In this document: positions 1 to 11,400 of the stretch, in pieces
Position numbering within the stretch: position 1 is the stretch's first letter
How the letters are laid out: every line of letters starts with the position of its first letter
Source of the DNA: Rhizaria sp. SCN 62-66
Taxonomy: Eukaryota; Rhizaria, unplaced
Length of the DNA stretch: 64,000 nucleotides
Direction: 5' to 3'
NCBI GenBank assembly: GCA_001724265.1
Contig: MEDY01000003.1
Location: 123,284 to 187,283, forward strand
Translations under genes and position numbers: made by a program
Notes under the pieces: generated by a model
The model's input: the letters and a program-made list of their open reading frames with translations, nothing else
Database searches by the model: none
Told to the model about the DNA's origin: nothing

Positions 1-47
1 GAGCAAAACGGAGTCTCTAGCACGGCAGACTTGGCGTTGATCGTCAT
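1..47 (-). CDS. Possible N-terminus of a gene leaving the left edge
   Basis: An ATG at 47-45 on the minus strand opens a frame with no stop to the window edge, giving 15 residues beginning MTINAKSAVLE. Codons in it are GC-leaning, and the sequence just upstream is AT-rich, as at other gene starts here. Too little is visible to assign a family. It could equally be a chance short frame. Confidence 0.25.
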   Translation of the reverse strand, partial: MTINAKSAVLETPFC

Positions 48-521
48 GAAAGTAAATAAAATAGTATCAATATGATGTATATCATCCATAAATGTATATT
101 GCAATCTCACATGAGCACAACTGCGCGCGCTATACCTCCGCCAATCCGCCAACGAGAAAATGACCAATTTCCCGTCCCCGACTTTTTGCGAACCTCGCCT
201 GATCGCCGCCCACAGTCAGTCAGCAACTTCGTATCATCACTTTCAAGAGCACATAACAGCGTAAACTTAGCTCTAAGAGATACAAAGGGATATTTTTGAG
301 TTGTGATATGATGCGTGTTTTATTGTTTTTAAGTTTTATTAATGATGCGTTCGTGTTGTTCATAAGTATCTGTGTAATTACGTTTTTGCTGAAGCAGTGT
401 CGTGCTATCATTTGTGTGTGTTTGCGTGTGTTTAAGTAAGCCAAAAACCATTATCAATCATCTATCCTTCCATTCATCCGCTCTCCTTTTCGCTTCACTG
501 TTCGTGCGTGCATAGACGCAA
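48..521. other. Intergenic region, no gene seen
   Basis: AT-rich sequence between the possible left-edge gene start and the fibrillarin stop codon. It should hold the fibrillarin 3' UTR and, if real, the upstream region of the left-edge gene. Only short, unconvincing reading frames are present. Confidence 0.5.
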
Positions 522-1799
522 TCAGTGGAGCTTGGGGAGCGCGCCGTCGGCACGGTACTCGCCGACGACGACGGCGTGGCCACGCTCGTAGGGCTCCAGA
601 GTCACGTACTCTTCAGGCTTGAAGCCGTAGCCCTGGAGCTTCTTGATCTCGGCAGAGAAGACGGCCTCAGCAGGCGCGGTCGAGTCGATACACGACGCCT
701 TGATCGAGATGACGCACTTGCCGTTGTTCTTGAGGAAGTACTGCGAGTTGTAGGCGACGATACGCGCCTGGTCGGGCTGCGCCACGTCGGCGAACACAAC
801 GTCGACCATGCCGACGAGCATGCGGTAGTTGAGCGGGAGACGCGCGTCGTCGACAATGGGGATGATGTTGGGGCGGCGCTTGGCCATGGTCACGAGGTCG
901 CGGCCGGGGCGCAGCGAGCGCTCGACGGCGTAGACCATGCCCTCGGGGCCGACAAGGTCGGAGACGTGCGAGACGGTGGTACCGGAGGCGGCGCCGATGT
1001 ACAGCACCTTGGATCCGGGCTTGATGTAGATGTTCTCGACACCGTTGGCGACGGCGGCAGACAGCTTAGAGCGGAAAGGGTTCCACATGCGGTACTCGAT
1101 CTTGCCCTCGTCCGTCTCCACGGCCACGCGCTTCTCGCCGTAGACGCCCGTGCCGGGGTCCATGGAGCGGGTCGCGAGACCGTCGTCCTTGCCACCGGAG
1201 AGGATGAACACGCCATCCAGACGGTGACGCTGGACAGTGTACTTAGAGCCACCGGCGCGCTTGGGGGCACCGCCGCGACCGCCACGGCCACCGGCACCGC
1301 CGCGGCCACCGCGACCGCCAGCACCGCCGCGGCCACCAGCGCCGCCACGGCCGCCGCCGAAACCACCGGCAGCGCCACCACGGCCACCGCCAAAGCCTGC
1401 GGAAAGCGGGGGAGTGCGCGCGGAGGGGCAAGAGAGAGGGAAAAAGAGAGGAGAAGCAACAGAGGAGCGAAGGAGTGGGGCAGGAGAAGGTGAGAGTCGG
1501 TGGGCGTTTGGTGTCGTTCGAAGCCACCACGGGCAAGTGGGAAGTTTCGAGGGATAATGCATGCGGGATCGCATGGGAGTTGTTTCAGAAGTAGATTAAC
1601 TCGAATGGTTTTTCATGTAAAGTGTGATATGCGATCAGAACGCGATGAACGGGTCGAAAGAGAGGCACGGCTGTCGCCACGCATAAAAAGTGGGCGAGGA
1701 CTGAGGGAAAAAGGAATGCATGAGATACGTACCACCACGACCGCCACGAGGAGCGGCACCACCACGGAAGCCACCACCACGACCACCACGACTGCTCAT
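522..1799 (-). CDS. FBL: Fibrillarin, box C/D snoRNP 2'-O-methyltransferase
   Basis: Fibrillarin is the catalytic subunit of box C/D snoRNPs and methylates rRNA ribose 2'-OH in the nucleolus. Exons 1799-1733 and 1396-522 give about 313 aa, close to the usual 320. The intron starts GTACGT at 1732 and ends AG at 1397, splitting a glycine codon. Residues 1 to about 85 are a Gly/Arg (GAR) domain. The SAM-binding motif [14 protein letters not shown] lies near residues 156-169, FADVAQPDQ near 224, and [11 protein letters not shown] near 252. A long YAVE loop reads ERSLRPGRD where ESxRSGRD is usual. The start ATG begins MSSRGGRGG and fits the family. The stop is TGA. Identity is certain; the substitution in the loop is only an observation. 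Confidence 0.97.
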
Positions 1800-2188
1800 T
1801 TTACTGTCAGTGTGATACTATGTTCGAACAAAGAGTTCTAGTCAATATCCGCAAGCTCACCTGCCAGCCCCAGAAGCCCCACTCGGTCGGTCGGGCTCGG
1901 TCGGCCGAGTCTGACCGAGGACTGACAAAGTTAGGCCGGACGGATTTTTTCGACCGCCTGACCGGCGAGCGAGCCGTCCGACTGCAAGCCAAGTGAGATT
2001 TGAAAAAGACACCTCTGCCCTGACATATATAATCTGTCATTCGCACTTCACGCGATTTTGCCGAATAGCATATCTTTTTAAATCTCTGCCTTATTATTCA
2101 TTTTGCTTACAAACACGTTTGATCACTGGACTCCGTCGTCTTCGATTGCCCTCTTGTGCTCTATGGCCAACAGCTCTCGCTCGCCCCT
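1800..2188. promoter_or_regulatory. Divergent promoter region, fibrillarin / ankyrin-AAA
   Basis: A 389-base gap between two outward-facing start codons. At 1884-1894 is CGGTCGGTCGG, a word shared with other upstream regions (29330, 35997). The arms CTCGGTC (1882-1888) and GACCGAG (1913-1919) are inverted repeats. An AT-rich TATATAA-like stretch lies near 2024-2031. Regulatory function is inferred only from position and recurrence. Confidence 0.4.
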
Positions 2189-4302
2189 ATGTCGGGCCCC
2201 AGTCCCGACCAATGTCGCTTCGTCGAAGCGGCCTTTGAGGGTGGTACGTTCCATGTTTATCTTCTACCTTATACCCATGCAGCAACTGTATCCGCTCTCA
2301 TATTGCCCTTTATAAGCCTGCTCACTTTACTCTTACTTTCCCCTGCGCTCTGTTGTACAAACAACAGACCTCAAGACGCTGCAGATGCTGATGCCTGTCG
2401 TGACGATTAACGGCATCGACTCCAACTCTGATACCGCACTTATCGCCGCCGCCATTGCGCGTCGCGCCGACATTGTCCGTTACTTGGTCGACAACCGCGC
2501 GTCGGTCAACTACCGCAACAAGTTCGGCCACACCGCTTTGCTGTGGGCCACGTCGGCACAGGACAAGCCCATCGTGTCGTACCTGCTGCACGTCGGCGCC
2601 AACCCCAACGTCTTCGACGAGGACAAGATTACGCCGCTGCACCTCGCCGTGCGCGCGGGCGACACGGACCTCGTCAAGGAGCTCCTCGCGGCCGGCGCGA
2701 ACCCTGACCCGCAGGACAGTTACGGGTCCACGCCGCTCGTCACGGCGGCCTCGTCCAAGGCCGTCGGGTGCGCGCGCGCGCTCATCGCCGCCAAGGCCGA
2801 CCTGGGGCTTGCGAACAACGAGGGTGCGGACCCGCTGCTGCTCGCCGTGTGGTTCGGGTCCATCGAGACGGCGAAGCTACTGCTCGAGTCTGGCGCCAAC
2901 CCCGACAGCCAGAACGCGCCGCGCAACGACACGCCGCTGCTCGTTGCCGTGTATAAGAACCGGCCCGACCACGCCGAACTGCTCGCGTCCTACGGCGCGC
3001 GCGTCGACGTGACCAACGCGCGCGGTGTCAATTCCGTTACCGCGGCGTCGCCCGAGTTCCGCGCCGCGATGCAGGCCGGTCATCAGGCGTGGAAGCGTAA
3101 GTGCCGTGCCGCCGACGCCAACCTGCGGCCTGCGGACGGCGACGTCGACCTGGCCGGAGGCAGCAACAGCAGCAGCAACGGCGGCGGTGGCGCGGGAGGC
3201 GCCCTGCCGCGGTCGTCGCCGGAGCCAGAGGGGTCGCCCGTCAGCGGAGTCAGTCCCGGCGGCGCGGGCGGCAAGAAGGGCGATGACGTCGAGGCGTACA
3301 TGGAGGAGGAGTTCGCCAAGATCGTCGGCATGGACGGCGTCAAGGACCAGCTGCGCGCCTTCTACAAGAAGGTCAAGCTGGACAAGATCCGCGAGGGCGT
3401 GGGCAAGAAGGCCTCAGGCGAGAAGAATCGGCTGTTCCACATGATCTTCATGGGCCCGCCCGGCACGGGCAAGACCACGATGGCCAACCTCGTCGCGCGC
3501 GTCATGCTCAAGCTGGGGCTGCTCAAGACCGAAAAAGTCGTCGTGGTTAACAACGCGCTCGACCTCGTCGCCGGATACGTCGGCCAGACCCCCGGCAAGG
3601 TCGACGCAAAGGTCGAGGAGGCCAAGGGTACGTTTTATTACCGAGAGATGTATATCTCGTCATGATAGCGTCAAATATCAGTTCAATTCATACTGTCTTG
3701 AATGTATTTGTTTCTCATTTTTTAATCTTGCACTGTTTATTTTCATGATGAATTGCTAACTCTCCGGTTTTGTAATGTTTGGCTATTCAGGCGGTGTCCT
3801 GTTCATCGACGAGGCGTACTCGGTGGTCAAGAAGGAGGGCAACAACGATTCGTTTGGCCGTGAAGCCATCGACACGATCATGAAGCACATGGACCCCCCG
3901 TCGTGCGTCTTCATCCTCGCCGGGTACGAGAAGCAGATGAACGAGTTCCTCGACGTCAACGAGGGCCTGTCGCGCCGTATTCCATACCGCTACCACTTCG
4001 AAGCCTACTCTGTGGAGCAGCTCAAGGAGATCCTCGTCGTCTCATGCAAGCACCTGGACGAGGACCTGGAGCCCGGCGCCGCGGACGCGCTGCTGTCGAT
4101 CCTGGCGACCGAGCTCACGGTCACGCAGCGCGAGACCCAGAATGCGGGCCTCATTTCCAACTGGGTGGCGTTCGCGCAGAACGAGCGCGATGACCGGCTC
4201 GACATCGAGGTGGCGCGCAAGAACCCCGACCTGGCGTCGCTGCTCACGCTCGCGGACTTCGTGAAGGCCGTGCCCGCGCTTAAGCAGATGGCCGCCAAGT
4301 GA
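2189..4302 (+). CDS. Ankyrin-repeat protein with CbbX-like AAA+ ATPase domain
   Basis: Exons 2189-2243, 2368-3627 and 3791-4302 give about 608 aa. Both donors are GTACGT, and both introns split a codon after its first base. The first exon encodes MSGPSPDQCRFVEAAFEG and joins DLKTLQMLM, a typical first ankyrin helix, which supports this start over the ATG at 2163. About six to seven ankyrin repeats cover residues 12-270. A Gly/Ser-rich linker follows, then an AAA+ module with Walker A GPPGTGKT (about 382), Walker B VLFIDEAY (about 441) and an arginine-finger region GLSRRIPYR (about 500). The AAA part resembles the CbbX/SpoVK family. Ankyrin-CbbX fusions are known in plants and protists, where their clients are mostly undefined. 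No transit peptide is seen, so a Rubisco-activase role is not supported. The stop is TGA. Confidence 0.88.
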
Positions 4303-4934
4303 AAGATGTGAACAGTAGAGGCAAAAAATGAACAAATTTGAGAGACCTACGGAGTGACAACTTGAGGTCGACTGAGGGCCATGAGATACTTCAAATAAAA
4401 AACGATTGATTTAAAGCTAGGAATGCGACAACAAAACCTATTTCAAGTAAATAGTGTACTGCGTAGAAGTAATATATTGTCTGTATTATCTAATAAAACT
4501 AGACCACAGCAGTAGTAGCAAAGCAGCAGCAGGCGCGCGCAGACAGCAAACAATCAGTATTTGTTACGAAGAGAGAGCGATCGAGATCTCACCTGTTTAC
4601 GTTTGCTGTCGTGCCGTCCCACCATGCTTTTATCACCAACATCAGAAGCAGCAGCAACACGCGTCAGTAAGAGTGGACCACGCGAGGTCACTCTCTTGGC
4701 GCGTGCTGTTGTTGCTTCAAACACTCGACACCATGTCATCACCACGCCACAGCCTTTTTCAGCCCATCACACACACACAAGGATCTCTCTAAAAGAATAG
4801 AATAGTAACTTCAACGCAAGGCAACATATACACACACGCTCAATCAAACACAGCAGCGGTATCAACAGAACATCTAAAGGTGTCGTTGTCGTTGCTGCAT
4901 CAAGAGAGCGTGCGATTTATGACACGCGGCGCAC
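4303..4934. other. Convergent 3' intergenic region
   Basis: Lies between the tail-to-tail stop codons of the ankyrin-AAA and ARF genes and should carry both 3' UTRs. It includes short CA-rich runs near 4768-4784 and 4829-4838. No credible gene is seen. Confidence 0.5.
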
Positions 4935-5907
<973 letters not shown>

Positions 5908-6826
5908 TGCAAAGAGCTAATGCGGAGACGGGGTAACAAGAGGGAGAAATAAACAGGGCGGCGGTGAGCGAGGCGGGACGGACAAGGGAAATAGTCCAAC
6001 GGGGCGACCGAGCGACGACCGCGAACGATTCGAGGCGAGCATTGATTTCGCTGATTTCGACGGCAGGCGCACCGCTACCGGTGCCGCAAATCAAATGGAA
6101 AGCATAAACAACGACATTCTATGCACACCTCATTCGGAATGTTATAAAAAGGCGTCTGTCGCGAGTACAAAGCAATGCAAGCAGTTTTCCTGTGTCCAAC
6201 TCGAGCCAAAACGGCCTAACTTTTATGGCTCTTCATCGACTCGTCTCACGGTCACCTCGCCCACGGTCACTCGTTCGACAATAACGGGTGGCTGAGAGGG
6301 CGACTTGCTCGGAGTGTTGATTTAACGTTATATCTTTTGTTTTTCGCTAAAACAAGTTGATGTTTACGCTTAAAATGCATATACACACCGTTTGCAAAAC
6401 TATATCTGCTGATGGCGTTAGTTGTGTAGTGATATCGTCTCTTTTGCGCTAGGTCTGAGGAATCAATGTGTTGGCGCTTTGAGAATTACCTTAAATGCGA
6501 TAAATCTATAACAAAGCATTGAAGCATGACTACTATTATTGTATATACGCACTGTATGCGTTGGGAAGTATGCAATACCAGCAGTGTTACCCGGATAGCA
6601 TGCATATGTGCTCATTCAACGAATGAGTTGTTAAGTAAAGACTTTATTTTGATTGCAATGCGTTTTGAATGACCCGTGTTCTATCCAAAAGTGCAACGAC
6701 AATTCGCTCAATTCGCAATTGTGATTCACTTTGATCTTGACCCTAGACTACAATGACTGGTATGGCTAAGTTCTGTGGCATACCATAACTTAAATCTCAT
6801 CATGCACAAAGCCAGCCAGATGTTAT
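5908..6826. other. Intergenic region, ARF upstream / methyltransferase 3' side
   Basis: About 0.9 kb without a convincing gene. The part next to the ARF start (5908-6100) is moderately GC-rich and includes GCGACCGAGCGACGACCGCG near 6004-6023. Two copies of the recurring word CACGGTCAC sit at 6246-6254 and 6262-6270. From about 6300 it is AT-rich. Confidence 0.5.
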
Positions 6827-8013
6827 TCAAGGCGACTTGCGCTTCGCATCATGCTCAACGACAACCGCGTCCTCCGCCGCCACAGCTGCAGCAGCAGTAG
6901 CATCAGCAGCACCATCAGCAGCAGCCTCAGCAACAGCGGCGGCATCGGCGGTGACTGTGGTGGCGGCAACGGGGTCCTTGTACTCCGGATCGGGGATCAG
7001 TGCGAACATGCGGACGGGAAACAGCACGTCAGGAAAGCCCTTCTGGACCTCCTCTGCGATGAGCTTGAGCCCGGCGCGCTTGAAGATGGCCTTGAACTGG
7101 CCCGTGGTCCGCGTGATGGACGTGTCGTCCTTGTCCATGATGAAGCCGTCGCGCGCCGTGTTCTCCTTGACGCCGATCACACCGCCCGGCGCGAGACCGG
7201 CTACGCAGCGGCGGAAGAAGGCCACCAGATCGTCGTCGGGCAGGTGCGGCAGCACCCACTGGCACCAGATGAGCGCGTAGTGGCCCTGCGCCGGCGTCCA
7301 GCCCTCGAGCCCCAGCTGGAGGAACTGGCCCATCTTCGGGTGGTCGCCCAGCAGCACTTTGGCCTTGTCGACGAATTTCTCACATGGCTCGATCAGGTCG
7401 ACGCTCTTGAAGAGCGGCAGCAGCAGGTCCTTGGAGCAGCGACCGATGCCGCCGCCGCACTCGGCCGCGTTACCATCGGTGAAGTTGATCCGGTTCAGGT
7501 TGAACAGAAAGTCCTTGCTGCCCTTGATGTCGGTGGCGGAGATGTGGCCGAAGCCGCCCAGGACGCCGTCGACCGAGGCGTCGACGCCCATCCAGTAGTT
7601 GACGCCCTTCTTGTACCACGTGTCCTTCTTCTCGGCGGGCGCGGCGCCGTCGGTCGAGGTCCCGAACTCGGCCTGCCAGAGCTCGGAGATGGAGGCGTAG
7701 GCCTTGCCGTCGCTGTCTGCGCCGGTGGTCACCGAGGACGAACTAAGAGTTGGGGTTAGCGTACCAGTGTGAGTAATTGATAGGGTGTGCATTGGTCAAG
7801 AGCAACAGAGAGATGTATAGGAGTGGTGTTGGTTGCGGAGTGCGAAGTGACAGGGGAAGGGTTATGAAGTGCAGAGAGGCAGGACGGAAGTGAGTTTGGG
7901 TGATACCAATATTATATGATATGAAGCAGTCGGGGCAATACATATATACTCGCCATTTTGCTATAACGATAAGTTATGGAGACGTACGTAGCAGCACGAC
8001 GCTTAACAGGCAT
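6827..8013 (-). CDS. NTMT1: Alpha N-terminal protein methyltransferase 1
   Basis: This SAM-dependent enzyme methylates the alpha-amino group of proteins carrying an N-terminal X-Pro-Lys/Arg motif after Met removal. Exons 8013-7988 and 7742-6827 give about 313 aa. The short first exon encodes MPVKRRAA and ends with a GTACGT donor whose phase fits exactly. Family marks are WYKKGVNYWMGVDASVDG, then GGFGHISATDI, the SAM loop ECGGGIGR, the substrate-site WCQWVLPHL and VIGVKENTARDG. From about residue 255 an Ala/Glu-rich tail of some 60 residues extends beyond the usual end. The enzyme's own N-terminus, Met-Pro-Val-Lys, is not a perfect X-P-K substrate. The stop is TGA. Confidence 0.93.
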
Positions 8014-8499
8014 GACGCTGAAGTGACGTTCGGAACGAGGAGAGAACGAGGTGAGACGACCGTCTAGAGGTGTGAGCAATTTGGAGAGAAGAGAACGTGA
8101 TTTGTTTAAGCGGGTGAACATAAGCAACGTCTCGCAGAAGTCGATACCACTGTGCTATCTCGAAAGTCCTTTCGCAGTACGCCGCCCTCCGTCGCGGCCC
8201 GTCGGTCGACCGCCTCGCTTCCCGCCTCGAACCAGACCTGGAAAGTTTGAATATCTCCGTAATTACGTCCGTCAATAGGCATATTTCTCTGGGGTTGGCT
8301 TTTGTTTCTGGTGTCATGTTCTAATCGCTTTTTATTCCTCTCATCCTGATCATGTTCAACTGATTTCAACCTGATTTTAGAGGGCGAGCTTGAGTGTTGC
8401 GAATTCGCAGATCCCCTCATACTCCCCACACTTGTACCACATTGTAACAAAGCCAGCAAGCGTCACAACTTTACTGCAGTGCCTGTCGCCTTAGAGGCA
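8014..8499. promoter_or_regulatory. Divergent promoter region, NTMT1 / TOP3
   Basis: A 486-base gap between outward-facing starts. It contains a perfect 10-bp palindrome CGGTCGACCG at 8203-8212, in a GC-rich island resembling the CGGTCGGTCG word of other upstream regions. No gene is supported. Regulatory role is inferred. Confidence 0.35.
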
Positions 8500-11400
8500 A
8501 TGTCTCAGGCCGGCCGCGCTGCTACCGGCGCCAACCCTGGCGCTGCGGCCGCTCGCAGCGCCAGTGCAAACGGCCGTGCGAATGCTGCTGGCGCTGCTGC
8601 TGCGAACAACCAAGCAGGCGGAGGCATCCCTCGCGTCTTCAACGTCGCCGAGAAGAATTCCGTCGCCCGCGAAATCTCCCGTATTCTCTCCGAAGGCTCT
8701 TTCCGCACCGTACGTCTTCTTTGCTCTTCGCGTCATGCTATTACATAGTTTTATGTTCACTCACTCGCCCACCGCCACACTGTCTTATTTCGTCATCAAA
8801 CCGCTGCAGATCGACACGACGTCAAACACAACCCCTGTTTACGAGTTTCCGTTTACCCTGCAGGGCCAGCGCGTGACGATGGTCTTCACCTCTGTCTCGG
8901 GCCACCTCAAGAACATTGACTTCGCGCAGCACCTGCCGTGGGACTCGACCCCGCCCGACCTGCTGCTACGGCCTGCGCTGTGCCCCGTGCTCAAGCAGCC
9001 CTCGCCCGACGCGCGCCAGCAGGACATTTTGCGCAACCTTAAGACGCACGCCGCGGGGTGCGCGCGCCTCGTGCTCTGGCTCGACTGCGACCGCGAAGGG
9101 GAGAACATCGCCTTTGAGGTAATCGACGTCTGGACCACTGTGAAAACGACATTGCCGGCGCGCACGGCTGTCGCACGGGCGCGCTTCTCCACGCTGGTGC
9201 CGGAGGAGATTGCGCGCGCCGTGCGGGACTTGGCGCGGCCCAACCAGCTGCAGTCGGAGGCCGTCGACGCGCGCCAAGAGGTATGACGGCGATTTATCAT
9301 TAGAATTGAACATATTATGACACATATTTGCGCTGCCACGTTAATCTTTATTCAATCACTGAAATATTCGTTTTCAATATCGTAGTGAGATATTAAGTCA
9401 GTAACTGCACATATACCTTGTTAACGTACATCTGTAAATTTTGTTCCCTGGCTTGCCATTCGTAGGTTGATTTGCGCATCGGCGCTGCCTTCACGCGGTT
9501 CCAAACCCTGCTCCTGCGCGACTCCTTCGACAACAACTCTTCGATTGTCTCCTACGGGCCCTGTCAGTTCCCGACCCTGGGCTTTGTCGCCCGCCGCTTC
9601 CAGCAGCGGGAGAAGTTCGCTTCCACGCCCTTCTGGAGCCTGGATCTGACGTACACGGACCCGGCGACGCTCGCGCGTGCGACCTTCGCGTGGCAGCGCG
9701 GTCGCTGCTACGACCGGCACGTGACGGCCGCGCTGTTGCACTCTGCGCTGTCGGCGCCGCACGCCGTCGTGCTCGACACGGCGATGCGCGGCGCGGTCAA
9801 GCGGCGACCGGTCCCACTCACCACAGTCGAGATGCAGGTGTTAGCCTCGCGGCACCTCAAGATGCCCGCGCGGCACTCGCTCGAGGTCGCCGAGGCGCTC
9901 TACCAGACGGGGTTTATCTCATACCCGCGCACGGAGACGAGCGTCTTCTCGCGGGAGTTTGACATCGTGAGCCAAATCGGCCGGCTGGGCTCGGGCCGAG
10001 TGCGCGCGATGTCCCCGCAGGAGTGCGAGGTATATGACCGCGAGCAGCAGGGCGCGAACTCACACAACAACAACAACAACAACAATGCTGACAATGACGC
10101 TGCCGCTGCTGCTGTTGCCGCTGCGGCTGCTGCTGCGGCTGCAGGCCCAGGCCCGCAGGGCCCGGGCCCCGCTCCGGGGGCCCAACGGCAGCAGCAGCAG
10201 CAGCGGTGGCGTTTACCGCAGCAAGCCGTTGCGGCCCACGGGCACCCGCGCCCGCGCCAGTCGCCCGCCGTGATGGAGCCTGACGTCTACGCAGACCTGC
10301 TGCTGACGGACCCGGGGGCGTTCGAGTGGCCGGCCCATGGCGGGCACGACGACGGCGCACACCCCCCGATTCACCCCCTCAAGCCGCCGACGGCGGACAT
10401 CACGGGCGACCACCGGCGGCTGTACGACCTGATTGTGCGGCACTTTCTGGCCAGCTGTTCGGGGGACGCGCGCGGCAGCACGACCAAAGTTTCGGTGCAG
10501 TGCGGCACGGAGGTCTTCGCCACGAGCGGGCTCATGGTGAGCGAGTACAACTACCTGCGAGTGTTTAAGTGGGACAAGTGGTCCGAGTCGACCGTGCCAC
10601 TGCTCTACAACGGGATGACCTTTGCGCCCGCCTCGGTGTCCATGCGCGAAGGAGCCACGGTCGCGCCATTGCTGCTGACCGAGGCCGAGCTGCTGGGGCT
10701 GATGAACAGCCACGGCATCGGCACCGACGCCACGATGGCGGCCCACATCGACACGATCATTACGCGCAAGTACGTGTCGTACCATGAGGGCACGCTCACG
10801 CCCACGCCGCTGGGACTCGCGCTCATTAAGTCCTACGACGCGGTCAAGATCGCGCTCGCCGAGCCCAGCATGCGGGCGCGCATGGAGGCGAGCCTCGCAC
10901 TCATCAGCGCAGGCAAGACCACCAAGGCCACGGTCGTCGCGCAGTGCTGCGCGGAGATGCTCGACGTGCTACAAAAGGTCCAGTCAAAGGGCCAGCTCCT
11001 GCTGCCGTTCTTCGAGAAAGCGCTGGCCAAGGTGCAGCGCCGCACCGAGACGCTCGTGGAGCGGTTTTCGCATTGCGGCCACTGCAAGGAATGCAGCATG
11101 GAGCTTGTGCGCGAGACTGTGACACGTCAGCAGCAGCCGCAGCCGCCGGGACAGCCGGGGCAGGAAGTTAAGCCGCCCGCCCACGGTCAGTCGGACGGAC
11201 AGGGGTGTGCGGTGGCGACGCATCTGGTGCTGTCATGTCCGTCCTGCGGCGGTTTTGGCCCGGGCGGTTACGCGAAGCACATGCGGGAGCTGAAGCGCGA
11301 GAATGGCGCTGAGGGCGACGGTGACGGCGGCGGTGGCGGCGGTCAGAAGGGCGAGGGGCGTGGCAAGACGCGGAAGAGCAGCCGCCGCAGCCGCAGTCGC

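Noticed and set aside
525-1493. 322-aa open frame antisense to fibrillarin
   Set aside because: Mirror of a GC-rich coding exon; no domain, and the opposite strand encodes unmistakable fibrillarin.
1397-1732. tRNA- or snoRNA-like element in the fibrillarin intron (GTTCGAAGCC near 1514)
   Set aside because: No T-arm stem or matching acceptor and anticodon arms, and no clear C and D boxes on the sense strand.
2163-2191. Earlier ATG at 2163 as the ankyrin-AAA start
   Set aside because: It is in a frame that does not join the ankyrin frame through the GTACGT donor; the ATG at 2189 does.
4760-4840. CA-rich runs as a functional repeat array
   Set aside because: Short and irregular; ordinary microsatellite in a 3' intergenic region.
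10055-10140. Poly-Asn/Ala segment in TOP3 as a missed intron
   Set aside because: The frame is open, no GTACG donor precedes it, and similar tracts occur in most genes here.
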